This document shows positions 1-8,010 of a stretch of DNA of 64,000 nucleotides, piece by piece. A model generated the notes under the pieces. That model was not told the origin of the DNA, did not search any database, and saw only the letters and a list, made by a program, of their open reading frames with translations. A program made the position numbers and the translations under genes. The stretch is from Nocardioides luteus (GTDB lineage Bacteria > Actinomycetota > Actinomycetes > Propionibacteriales > Nocardioidaceae): the NCBI RefSeq assembly GCF_000960475.2, contig NZ_JZDQ02000002.1, forward strand, positions 62,001-126,000. Direction: 5' to 3'. The stretch's first letter is position 1. Each line of letters opens with the position of its first letter.

Positions 1-1811
1 GCGTCCTCGACCACGCGGGCGAACGCGCGCCCGCCCTGGGGACCCGGGTGGATGCCGTCGCTGGCGAAGTCCGTGACCTCGGACGCGGCTGCGTCCCAGT
101 CGGCCACGGCGACCGACCGCTGGTCGTCCGGCAGCCCCCGCAGCTTGGCGTTGACCGACGGGACCCAGTCGCGGCGCGCGTGTGCGGTGACGAAGACGAA
201 CACGTGTCCTGGCCCGGCCGCCTCGACGACCTCGTGGATGATGTCGCTGTTGAAGTCGCCGTTCGTGCCGAGCGCGATCACCACGACCGGCCGCAGCACG
301 CCCGACGTACGCAGCCGCCGGACGACGTCCGGGGCGTTCCACATCTGCTCGCCGATCTCGGCCCGGATGTCGATGCCCGGCAGCGCAGCGAGCAGGCCCT
401 TCGCGCTCGCCAGCGTGACCGAGTCGCCGATCATCGTGGTCTGCTTCCCGAGCGGGCGTCGTGGGTTGACGGACGCTCCCGGCATGTCGGGTGTCGGTCG
501 CACCTCCGCGGCGGCTCCGATGGCGTCCTGTCCGGCCTCGACGTACGACTCGGCCGAGGTCGTGGCCGGCGACCGGACGATGCCCCCGGCCGCGGCCCAC
601 ACCGTGATCGCCACGACGACCATCCCGGCGACCGGGACGAATCCGCCCGACCGCAGATGCGCGGCGAACCGCTTCGCACAGCCCAGGAGACCCAGCCGCT
701 GGACCGGGCGCTCGACGTACGTCCAGCTCAGCGCCGCGAGCCCCAGCGAGAGTCCGACCACGAGCACTGCCCGGACGCCCTCCGGGACGGGAGCACCGGT
801 CGCGAGCAGGACGATCAGTGGCCAGTGCCACAGGTAGATCGCATAGCTGCGCCGGCCCACCCACACCAGCGGGCGGGACCCGAGCACCGGGGCGACCTGT
901 CCGGGCACCGCGGCCGAGACGACGGCGATCGCGGCGGCCAGGTCGACGAGGACGATCCCTCCGCGATAGGCGAACGTCGAGGTCTCGCCGATCAGGACCA
1001 TGCCGAGCACGCACACCGCGAGCGTCGAGACGACGACGAGCCGGTGCGCCTTGTCCCGCCCGTCCATGGGCGCGGCGAGCCAGCGAGCGGCCCACGCGCC
1101 GGGGCTCAGCGACACCAGCGCGGCGACAGCGCCGATCAGCAGCGAGAATCCGTGCGTGTCGGTGCCGAAGTAGAGCCGGCTCGGGTCCTCCCCGGGGACG
1201 AACGTGACGGCCATGGCGACCGCGCTCGCCGCAGCGAGCACGGCAGTCGCTCCGGCGGCGGCCCGCGCGCTCCCGGCGAGGAGCACGATCGCGATCAACA
1301 GCGGCGGCCACACCAGGTAGAACTGCTCCTCGACCGCGAGCGACCACAGGTGCTGGAGCACCGGCGGCTCGGTGCGCTCGAAGTACGACAGCCCCGCGCC
1401 GGCCTGGTACCAGTTGCTGGTGTAGGTCAGCGCGGCCATCAGCTGCGGGCGGAGCCGGACCGCCGCCGGGCCGCCGACGATGCCCGTCGCCGCGGCCACC
1501 ACCACGAGCATCATGCCGAGCGCGGGAAGCAGCCGGAGCGTACGCCGCCACCAGAACCGGGCGAGCCCGAGACCCTTTCCGGAGGCGATCCGCTGCGCCA
1601 GGCCGCGCGTGATCAGGTAGCCGCTGAGCACGAAGAAGAGATCGACCCCGAGGAACCCGCCCGGCAGCGCATCGGGGAACAGGTGGTAGACGACGACCGC
1701 CGTCACCGCGATCGCGCGAATCCCGTCGAGCGCGTCGATCCGACCCTCAACCGCCGCCGCCGAGCCGCCTCGGGCGACCTCGGCGGCGACCCCTCCCCTG
1801 CGTGCCAACAT
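1..1811 (-). CDS. Acyltransferase-3 / SGNH membrane O-acyltransferase (OafA/OatA type), 3' end cut off
   Basis: The gene reads leftward from ATG at 1811 with a strong GGAGGAG ribosome site, and no stop appears before the window edge, giving at least 603 residues. The N-terminal half is a typical acyltransferase-3 membrane domain: LDGIRAIAV, a YHLFPDALPGGFLGVDLFFVLSGY stretch (catalytic His plus the GxDLFFVLSG signature) and about ten hydrophobic segments. The C-terminal part is an extracytoplasmic SGNH hydrolase: GDSVTLAS (block I Ser), ALGTNGD (Asn block), and DGIHP (Asp/His block) near the window edge. By family knowledge such proteins O-acetylate cell-wall glycans or exported sugars; the substrate is not visible here. 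Only a few C-terminal residues should be missing. Confidence 0.9.
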   Translation of the reverse strand, partial: MLARRGGVAAEVARGGSAAAVEGRIDALDGIRAIAVTAVVVYHLFPDALPGGFLGVDLFFVLSGYLITRGLAQRIASGKGLGLARFWWRRTLRLLPALGMMLVVVAAATGIVGGPAAVRLRPQLMAALTYTSNWYQAGAGLSYFERTEPPVLQHLWSLAVEEQFYLVWPPLLIAIVLLAGSARAAAGATAVLAAASAVAMAVTFVPGEDPSRLYFGTDTHGFSLLIGAVAALVSLSPGAWAARWLAAPMDGRDKAHRLVVVSTLAVCVLGMVLIGETSTFAYRGGIVLVDLAAAIAVVSAAVPGQVAPVLGSRPLVWVGRRSYAIYLWHWPLIVLLATGAPVPEGVRAVLVVGLSLGLAALSWTYVERPVQRLGLLGCAKRFAAHLRSGGFVPVAGMVVVAITVWAAAGGIVRSPATTSAESYVEAGQDAIGAAAEVRPTPDMPGASVNPRRPLGKQTTMIGDSVTLASAKGLLAALPGIDIRAEIGEQMWNAPDVVRRLRTSGVLRPVVVIALGTNGDFNSDIIHEVVEAAGPGHVFVFVTAHARRDWVPSVNAKLRGLPDDQRSVAVADWDAAASEVTDFASDGIHPGPQGGRAFARVVED

Positions 1812-1926
1812 GCCTCTCCTCCACATCAAACGTTGCGGCCGGCTGATGCCGGCTCGTTCCGTTCGATGCGTCGAGTGGCAGAGAAGTTGTCGCGGAGAGG
1901 TTTCGACTTCGGATCACGTCGACTCA

Positions 1927-1959
1927 CCGTGCCCGCCGCGGTTCGCACGGCGGGCGCGG
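1927..1959 (-). terminator. Hairpin terminator after the MHS transporter gene
   Basis: An inverted repeat (GCCCGCCG / CGGCGGGC with 9-nt loop, extendable to 12 bp with one G-T pair) lies 12 nt beyond the leftward stop codon at 1972. There is no U tract, as is common in high-GC actinobacteria. Confidence 0.5.
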
Positions 1960-1971
1960 TGGGCCATGGGG

Positions 1972-3273
1972 TCAGGCGTCGACGAGCTCCCGGGAGCTGG
2001 TCTCTCCGAGTCGGACCAGGGAGAAGACGCTCAGCAGGCAGAACGCCGCGATGACGGTCGAGAGCATGACCGTGCTCGCGCCGGCCTTCTGGAGCGAGGC
2101 GAAGAGGAGCGGGGACAGACCCGCGCCCATGCCGGCGAGCTGGTAGCCGAGTGAGGCACCGGTGTAGCGCGAGGAGGTCTTGAAGACCTCGCTCATCAGC
2201 GCGGCGAGCGGGCCGTAGAAGGCGGCGTGGATGACCGACTGGCCGAGGACCACCGCGAGCACCAGCAGCGCGACCGAGCCGCTGTCGAGCATCGGGAAGA
2301 GCAGGTACGCGAAGACCGCTGTCGCGAGGGCGGCGGTGAGCACGACGGGGCGGCGGCCGACGCGGTCGGTGAGCGCGGACCAGCCGAGGATGCCGATGAC
2401 CGCACCGGCCGAGGAGACCGTGAGCGCGTTGAGCACCGTGGGCCGCTCGAAGCCGGCGCCGAGGGCGTACGCGATCAGGAAGGTGGTCAGGGTGCCCTGC
2501 ACCACGAAGGCACCGAGGCCGACGCCGACGGCCAGCAGGAGCGTACGCGGGTGGTTGCGGAGGACCTCCAGCAACGGCGTCCTCGCCTCCGCCTTGCGGT
2601 CCTTCATCGCCTCGAAGGCCGGCGACTCGGTCACGCTGAGGCGGATCCACAGGCCCACCGCGAGCAGCAGGATGCTGAGCAGGAACGGCACCCGCCAGCC
2701 CCACGCGGTGAACTGCTCGGGCGTGGTGACCGAGGCCATGACCGCCATCACCGCGGTCGAGAGGACCATGCCGGCCGGGGCGCCGGCATTCGTGAACGAG
2801 GCCCACAGCCCGCGCCGGGAGGTGGCGTGCTCGGCGGTGATCAGCACCGCGCCGCCCCACTCGCCGCCGACCGCGACGCCCTGGACGATCCGGAGCAGGA
2901 TGAGCAGCACCGGCGCGGCCGCACCGATCTGCCCGTACGTCGGCAGGCAGCCGATCAGGAAGCTGACCACGCCCATGATGAGCATGGTCAGGACCAGCAT
3001 CTTCTTCCGCCCGAGCCGGTCGCCGAAGTGGCCGAAGACCACGCCCCCGAGCGGGCGGGCCAGGTAGCCGGCGGCGAAGGTGCCGAACGACGCGATCGTG
3101 CCGGTCACCGGGTCCAGGTTGGAGAAGAAGACCTGGTTGAAGACCACGGCCGAGGCGGTCGAGTAGAGCAGGAAGTCGTAGTACTCGATCAAGCTGCCCG
3201 TGAAGCTGCTGGCGACGATCCGGCCCATCTGCGTGCGTGAGCCGGTCGTGCTGCCACCGGAGGTGAGGGTCAT
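1972..3273 (-). CDS. MFS transporter, metabolite:H+ symporter (MHS) family
   Basis: This 433-residue protein has twelve predicted membrane segments and MHS hallmarks: GSLIEYYDFLLYSTAS near the N-terminus, the loop 2-3 motif GHFGDRLGRKK, and RIVQGVAVGGEWGGA in helix 4/5. The family (shikimate, alpha-ketoglutarate, citrate and proline/betaine permeases) imports organic acids or zwitterions with protons. The start at 3273 is chosen because the homology begins there; an open frame continues upstream but is antisense to the neighbouring dehydrogenase. Two copies of the palindrome CAGGATTCCTG lie just upstream and also occur before the catabolic operon at 13.2 kb, so it probably supplies that pathway. 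The exact substrate is unknown. Confidence 0.92.
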   Translation of the reverse strand: MTLTSGGSTTGSRTQMGRIVASSFTGSLIEYYDFLLYSTASAVVFNQVFFSNLDPVTGTIASFGTFAAGYLARPLGGVVFGHFGDRLGRKKMLVLTMLIMGVVSFLIGCLPTYGQIGAAAPVLLILLRIVQGVAVGGEWGGAVLITAEHATSRRGLWASFTNAGAPAGMVLSTAVMAVMASVTTPEQFTAWGWRVPFLLSILLLAVGLWIRLSVTESPAFEAMKDRKAEARTPLLEVLRNHPRTLLLAVGVGLGAFVVQGTLTTFLIAYALGAGFERPTVLNALTVSSAGAVIGILGWSALTDRVGRRPVVLTAALATAVFAYLLFPMLDSGSVALLVLAVVLGQSVIHAAFYGPLAALMSEVFKTSSRYTGASLGYQLAGMGAGLSPLLFASLQKAGASTVMLSTVIAAFCLLSVFSLVRLGETSSRELVDA

Positions 3274-3287
3274 GTGGGGGCTCCATT

Positions 3288-3316
3288 CAGGATTCCTGTT
3301 TATCAGGATTCCTGTC
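3288..3316. promoter_or_regulatory. Tandem palindromic operator CAGGATTCCTG x2
   Basis: CAGGATTCCTG (5-bp dyad arms about a central T) occurs at 3288-3298 and again at 3304-3314, 16 bp apart, in the 104-nt gap before the MHS transporter. The second copy shares the 17-mer TTATCAGGATTCCTGTC with the site at 13.2 kb (on the other strand). This fits a dimeric repressor, plausibly the MarR protein at 13275; the binding partner is inference. Confidence 0.65.
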
Positions 3317-3377
3317 GATTCTGAGTGATGTATGTCACGCCTGTCAAGGAGCCCCCTCCGACCGAACGATGACCGAC

Positions 3378-4481
3378 CTAGAAGGTGAGCACCGGCTTCA
3401 CCGCGGCGCCCGAGACCATGTCGGCGACGGCCGTCTGGATCTCCTCGAACGAGTAGTGCCGGACCAGCCGCTCCAGCGGCATCCGGCCGTCCGCCACCAG
3501 GCGCGCCAGCGCCGGGATCAGCGTGCGCGTCTCGGCGTCGCCGAGGGTGAGGCCGGTGATCCGTTTGCCAGGGAGCATCGCGTTGACGTCGACCGCGACC
3601 TCCGTGCCGAACGGAGGCGCTCCGACGACGACGGCGGTGCCGCGGGCCGCCAGGGCGTCGATGCCCTGCCGGAGTACGCCTGGGTTGCCGGTCGTCTCCA
3701 CGACGCCGTCGGCGCCGCCGGTCAGCTCCGTGAGCGCCGCGGTCAGATTGTCGACCTGGCCGGCATCGACGACGTCGGTCGCACCCAGCTCGCGAGCCAG
3801 GTCGAGCCTCTCGGGCACTCGGTCGACGGCGATGATCCGGGTGGCCGGGGTCAACCGCGCCGCCATCACCGCCGAGAGACCGACGGCACCGGCCCCGAGG
3901 ACCACCACCGAGGAGCCCGGCCGCGGCGCGAGCACGTTCCACACCGCTCCCACGCCGGTCTGCACACCGCACCCGAGCGGCGCGAGCAGGGACAGGTCGG
4001 CCTCTGGCCCGACGCGTACGGCGCTGCGCTCGTCGACGACCGCTAGGCGGGAGAAGGAGGACTGCCCGAAGAAGTGGCCCCCGATCGACTCCCCCTTCCT
4101 CCGCACCGGCGAGGTCCCGTCCATGCGGGCACCGCCGATGAGGTTGGCGGGGAGCCAGACGTCGCAGTAGGCCGGATGGCCGTCACGACATGGGGCGCAG
4201 GTCCCGCAGGAGCTGAACGAGAGCAGCACCTGGTCGCCGGGTACGAGGCTGCGTACTCCGGATCCGACCTCCTCGACGACACCCGCGCCCTCGTGCCCGA
4301 GAACGCCCGGGAGCGGGAACGGCAGCCCGCCGCTGGCCACGCCGAGGTCGGTGTGGCAGAGCCCGGCGGCGACCATCCGCACCAGGATCTCATCGGGACG
4401 GAGCGCGTCGAGCTCGACCTCTCCGACGGTGAAGGGCGCGCCGGCGGACTCGACGACCGCGGCCTGGGTCGTGGTGCTCAT
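3378..4481 (-). CDS. Zinc-dependent NAD(P) alcohol dehydrogenase (aryl/benzyl-alcohol type)
   Basis: This 367-residue medium-chain dehydrogenase carries GLCHTD (catalytic zinc Cys and catalytic relay), the GHEGAGVVEEVG signature, a four-cysteine structural zinc lobe (C-x2-C-x2-C-x7-C near residues 92-106), LGCGVQTG with the third catalytic-zinc ligand, and the Rossmann motif VLGAGAVG. Similarity to aryl-alcohol dehydrogenases (XylB/AreB group) suggests primary alcohol to aldehyde oxidation. It overlaps the upstream aldehyde dehydrogenase by 4 nt (ATGA), so the two are translationally coupled and probably act in sequence. The physiological alcohol is unknown. Confidence 0.9.
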   Translation of the reverse strand: MSTTTQAAVVESAGAPFTVGEVELDALRPDEILVRMVAAGLCHTDLGVASGGLPFPLPGVLGHEGAGVVEEVGSGVRSLVPGDQVLLSFSSCGTCAPCRDGHPAYCDVWLPANLIGGARMDGTSPVRRKGESIGGHFFGQSSFSRLAVVDERSAVRVGPEADLSLLAPLGCGVQTGVGAVWNVLAPRPGSSVVVLGAGAVGLSAVMAARLTPATRIIAVDRVPERLDLARELGATDVVDAGQVDNLTAALTELTGGADGVVETTGNPGVLRQGIDALAARGTAVVVGAPPFGTEVAVDVNAMLPGKRITGLTLGDAETRTLIPALARLVADGRMPLERLVRHYSFEEIQTAVADMVSGAAVKPVLTF

Positions 4482-5998
4482 GACTCCTCCTGGGGTGGGG
4501 TCGGTAGGGAGATGACGACGGATCGGGTCTTCGTGTACGCCTCGAGCGCCTCCGGGCCGTACTCGCGGCCGAACCCGGACTGCTTGACGCCGCCGAACGG
4601 CACGGCGGGGTCGAGCATCGCCCAGTCGTTGACCCAGACGATGCCGGCGTCGAGCCGTCCGGCGACCCGGTGAGCCCGGGCAAGATCTCGGGTGTGCAAG
4701 CCCGCGGCGAGGCCGTACGCCGTGGAGTTGGCGAGCGCGACGGCCTCGTCCTCGTCGGCGAAGGACTGCACCGTGAGGACCGGCCCGAAGACCTCCTCGT
4801 TGACGACTCGTGAGTCCGCGGGCAGACCGGTGATCACGGTCGGCTCGACGTAGAACCCTCCGGCGAGGTCGCCGGTGAGCTCGGGACGGCCACCGCCGGT
4901 GACGATCCGGCCACCCTCCTGGCGGGCCAGGGCGACGTACTCCTCGACCTTCTTGCGGTGCTGGTCGCCGGCCATCGGGCCGATCACCGTGGCCGGGTCC
5001 CGCGGATCACCCAGGGGTACGCCCGGGACCGCCTGCCGCAGCACCTCGACCACCGCGTCGTGGACCTCGGCGGCGACAAGCAGCCGGGGACCGGCCATGC
5101 AGAACTGGCCGGTGTTGAACACGAACGCCTTGATCACGGCACCGACGGCCGACTCGATGTCGGCATCTGCGAACACCAGGTGCGCGCCGTTGCCGCCGAG
5201 CTCCATCGTGACCGGCTTCAGGTGCTCGCCGGCAACGCTCGCGGCCCGGCGGCCGACAGCGGTCGAGCCGGTGAACGCGATCTTGTCGACTCCCGGGTGG
5301 CGCAGCAGCGCGTCGCCGGCCTCCGGGCCGGTCCCGGTCACGACGTTGAGCACGCCCTCGGGCGCCCCGGCGTCGGCGAGCAGCCGGGCCATGAACAGCG
5401 CGCTGAGCGGGGTGTCGTCGGCCGGCTTGTGCACGACGGTGTTTCCTGCCGCAAGCGCGGCCGCGATCTTGGTGCTCGACAGGATGAGCGGGAAGTTGAA
5501 CGGGGTGATCGCGCCGACCACGCCCAACGGCTCGCGCCGGGTGTAGGCGAGCGCCGGGATCGGGGTGTCCCGCACCGAGCCGTCGAGGGTCTGCGCCAGC
5601 GCGGAGCAGTACTCGTACTGCTGGGCCGCGGTCTCGACGTCGACGTGTCGCGCCAGCGTCACCGGCTTGCCGACGTCGCGGCTCTCGATCTCGACCAGCT
5701 CGTCGGCCCGCTCCCGAATCAGGTCCGCCACCCGGTGCAAGACCCGGGCTCGGTCCCGGCCGCTCATCCGCGGCCACGGACCCTCGTCGAACGCCCGTCG
5801 CGCAGCGACGACCGCGGCGTCGATGTCGGCCGCGTCGCCGAGTGGAGCGGTCGTCAGCACGTTGCCCGTGCTCGGGTCGATGACGTCCATCCGGCGCCCG
5901 GCCGCCGAGGCGGTGTCGCGGCCATCGATGAACAGCTGCCGGTCCTCGTACGTCGCGGACATCTGTTCGGGGACATCGGGTGGCAAGGTGCGGGACAT
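4478..5998 (-). CDS. NAD(P)-dependent aldehyde dehydrogenase
   Basis: This 506-residue protein is full length for the ALDH superfamily. Visible motifs are the general base region TMELGGNGAHLVF, the catalytic cysteine in FNTGQFCMAGPR, the cofactor loop FTGSTAVGRR, and the C-terminal PFGGVKQSGFGREYG. It oxidises an aldehyde to the acid; the closest named groups are betaine-aldehyde and phenylacetaldehyde dehydrogenases, but specificity cannot be read. The start at 5998 has an AGGAGG-like site about 6 nt upstream. It leads a two-gene unit with the alcohol dehydrogenase, separated by about 100 nt from the AraC regulator, which could activate it. Confidence 0.92.
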   Translation of the reverse strand: MSRTLPPDVPEQMSATYEDRQLFIDGRDTASAAGRRMDVIDPSTGNVLTTAPLGDAADIDAAVVAARRAFDEGPWPRMSGRDRARVLHRVADLIRERADELVEIESRDVGKPVTLARHVDVETAAQQYEYCSALAQTLDGSVRDTPIPALAYTRREPLGVVGAITPFNFPLILSSTKIAAALAAGNTVVHKPADDTPLSALFMARLLADAGAPEGVLNVVTGTGPEAGDALLRHPGVDKIAFTGSTAVGRRAASVAGEHLKPVTMELGGNGAHLVFADADIESAVGAVIKAFVFNTGQFCMAGPRLLVAAEVHDAVVEVLRQAVPGVPLGDPRDPATVIGPMAGDQHRKKVEEYVALARQEGGRIVTGGGRPELTGDLAGGFYVEPTVITGLPADSRVVNEEVFGPVLTVQSFADEDEAVALANSTAYGLAAGLHTRDLARAHRVAGRLDAGIVWVNDWAMLDPAVPFGGVKQSGFGREYGPEALEAYTKTRSVVISLPTPPQEES

Positions 5999-6098
5999 CG
6001 GGTCCTCCTGGTCGCTGTGACGGCTGTCACTCCGATGCTAGAGAGCGCCCGGCCCGCTTGATATCCGGAAGACGAACGGCTCTGTTCGTTACGCGAAT

Positions 6099-7103
6099 TC
6101 AGGGCTTGCGGCGCAGCGTCTGCGACGGCGTCTCGCCGTACGCCTCGCGGTACTGCGCCGCGAACCTGCCGAGACTGAAGAACCCCCAGCTCGAGGCCAC
6201 CGTGGCGACAGTGGTGGCTTCGGCGTCGCTCGTGAGAAGCGCGTCGCGCACCCGCCCCAGCCGCACCTGCCGCAGGAATTCGCTGGGAGTGGTCTCGAGA
6301 TGTCGGGCGAATCCCTGCTGGAGCGCACGCATGCAGAGGCCGGCGTGGCCCGCCACGTCACTGACCCCGATCGGCTCGGCGGCGTGCTCCTCGATGTAGG
6401 CGACCGCCGCTCGGATCGCGGCCGGGCCACTGGCAGCCGCGGGACGCCGGAGCTCCTCGGCGTAGTTGTGCTCGTGGGCGTAGAGCAGGCCGGTGATGAT
6501 GCTCTGGGCGAGCGAGTCGGTGAAGGGCGACGCGTCGAAGACTGATTCGCCCGCGGCTGCCCCGTGCTCATCCGCGCGGACGGCGTACACCTGGTGGATG
6601 AGCACACGGGCCAGCTGCCACACCTGCTGGCCGGGCCCGCGGTCCACGGACAGGCCCGGCGCCATCTCGAGCGGGCTTCGCAGCGGGTGGCCGAGGAGCC
6701 GCTCGAGGGTGTCCTCGACCACGAACCGGTCCAGCTTCAGGGTCATGACGTCCTCGCCGCCGCCCCATCCCTCCAGGCAGGTCGGCCTGTGCGGACTGTG
6801 CACGGCCGCCATGGTCGGCGTCGCGAGGACGGTGTCCCGGCCGTAGGCGGTGCGGATCGCGCCCGTGGCCGGCACGTTGACCTGATAGCCGTCCCCGAGC
6901 GGGCCGGTGCCGACCCGCACAGCGGACTCGTAGGCGAGCCTGCCGACCGTGACCGGACCGAAGGAGCGTACGGCCAGATGGACTCCGAACTGGCCGCCGC
7001 GGTCGGTGACCTCGACGTCGTGTGGATAGAAGAGCTTGCCGCCGACCGTGCGTGCCTCGTCGATGTCGGTGATGTCCGCGGAGATGGTCCTCGAGTTCGG
7101 CAT
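6099..7103 (-). CDS. AraC-family transcriptional regulator
   Basis: The 334-residue protein has an AraC_binding_2-like N-terminal effector domain (roughly residues 20-200) and a C-terminal double helix-turn-helix (about 225-330) with VSDVAGHAGLCMRALQQGF and the second HTH WGFFSLGRFAAQYREAYGETPSQ. This architecture is common among activators of aromatic and alcohol catabolism (NahR-unrelated, XylS/FeaR-like). It follows the amidohydrolase gene by 16 nt, so it is likely the last gene of the catabolic operon and may act on the ALDH/ADH pair just downstream. The ligand is unknown. Confidence 0.9.
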   Translation of the reverse strand: MPNSRTISADITDIDEARTVGGKLFYPHDVEVTDRGGQFGVHLAVRSFGPVTVGRLAYESAVRVGTGPLGDGYQVNVPATGAIRTAYGRDTVLATPTMAAVHSPHRPTCLEGWGGGEDVMTLKLDRFVVEDTLERLLGHPLRSPLEMAPGLSVDRGPGQQVWQLARVLIHQVYAVRADEHGAAAGESVFDASPFTDSLAQSIITGLLYAHEHNYAEELRRPAAASGPAAIRAAVAYIEEHAAEPIGVSDVAGHAGLCMRALQQGFARHLETTPSEFLRQVRLGRVRDALLTSDAEATTVATVASSWGFFSLGRFAAQYREAYGETPSQTLRRKP

Positions 7104-7119
7104 GGCGTGCTCCCGATGG

Positions 7120-8010
7120 TCAGGATCCCAGTCCGAGAAGCCGGATCGCGTTGTCCTTCACCAGCAAAGGGCGGACCTCGTCCTTGATCTCGAGCTTCTC
7201 GAGGTCGGCGAACCAGCGGTCCGGGGTGATCACCGGGAAGTCGGAGCCGAAGAGGACCTTGTGGCGCAGCGGGCCGTTGAGCTGCTTGACCAGCTGCGGC
7301 GGGAAGTACTTGGGCGACCAGCCGGACAGGTCGATGTGCACGTTGGCCTTGTGGCTGGCGATCGAGATCTGCACGTCGACCCAGGGGACGGCGGGGTGGG
7401 CCATCACGATCTGCAGGTCGGGGAAGTCGGCGGCGACGTCGTCGAGGAGCAGCGGGTCGGAGTAGCGCAGCTTGATCCCCCGGCCGCCGGGGAGGCCGGC
7501 GCCGATCCCGGTCTGTCCGGTGTGGAACAGGGCGATCACGCCGAGCTCGTCGAGTGTCGCCCAGAGCGGGCGGAACTCGGGGTCGGCGGGCGAGAAGGCC
7601 TGCAGGCCGGGATGGAACTTGAAGCCGCGTACGCCGTAGTCCTCGACCAGCCTCCTGGCCTGCTTCACGGCCGCGTCGCCCTTGCGGGGGTCGACCGAGC
7701 CGAACGGGATCAGCACGTCGGCGTGCTCGGTCGCGCGCTCAGCGATCTCCTCGCTCGACAGCGGCGGGTGGTCGAGGCCGGTCGAGGCGTCGACGGTGAA
7801 GATCACCGCGGCCATGGTCCGCTCGCGGTAGTAGGCGGCGAGGTCGTCGACGGTCGGGGTGCGCGGGTGGTCGCCGCGGAAGTAGGCCGCCGAGGCGTCC
7901 ATCAGCTCCTGGTCGAGCGAGAGGTGGCCGTGGTGGTCGGCCTCGACGTGGGTGTGCATGTCGAGGGCCTGGATCGCGCCGGTGTCGATACGGGGCTCGT
8001 AGCGGGTCAT
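7120..8010 (-). CDS. Amidohydrolase-2 family metal-dependent hydrolase/decarboxylase (ACMSD-like)
   Basis: A 296-residue TIM-barrel protein with the metal-binding HxH at the N-terminus (DMHTHVEAD), GFKFHPGLQ, LFHTGQTG, VMAHPAVPW and FGSDFP, which together mark the amidohydrolase-2 (PF04909) fold. Members include aminocarboxymuconate-semialdehyde, gamma-resorcylate and o-pyrocatechuate decarboxylases as well as lactone hydrolases. It overlaps the upstream acyl-CoA ligase by 4 nt, so it belongs to the same pathway. Whether it decarboxylates or hydrolyses the substrate cannot be told from sequence. Confidence 0.88.
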   Translation of the reverse strand: MTRYEPRIDTGAIQALDMHTHVEADHHGHLSLDQELMDASAAYFRGDHPRTPTVDDLAAYYRERTMAAVIFTVDASTGLDHPPLSSEEIAERATEHADVLIPFGSVDPRKGDAAVKQARRLVEDYGVRGFKFHPGLQAFSPADPEFRPLWATLDELGVIALFHTGQTGIGAGLPGGRGIKLRYSDPLLLDDVAADFPDLQIVMAHPAVPWVDVQISIASHKANVHIDLSGWSPKYFPPQLVKQLNGPLRHKVLFGSDFPVITPDRWFADLEKLEIKDEVRPLLVKDNAIRLLGLGS

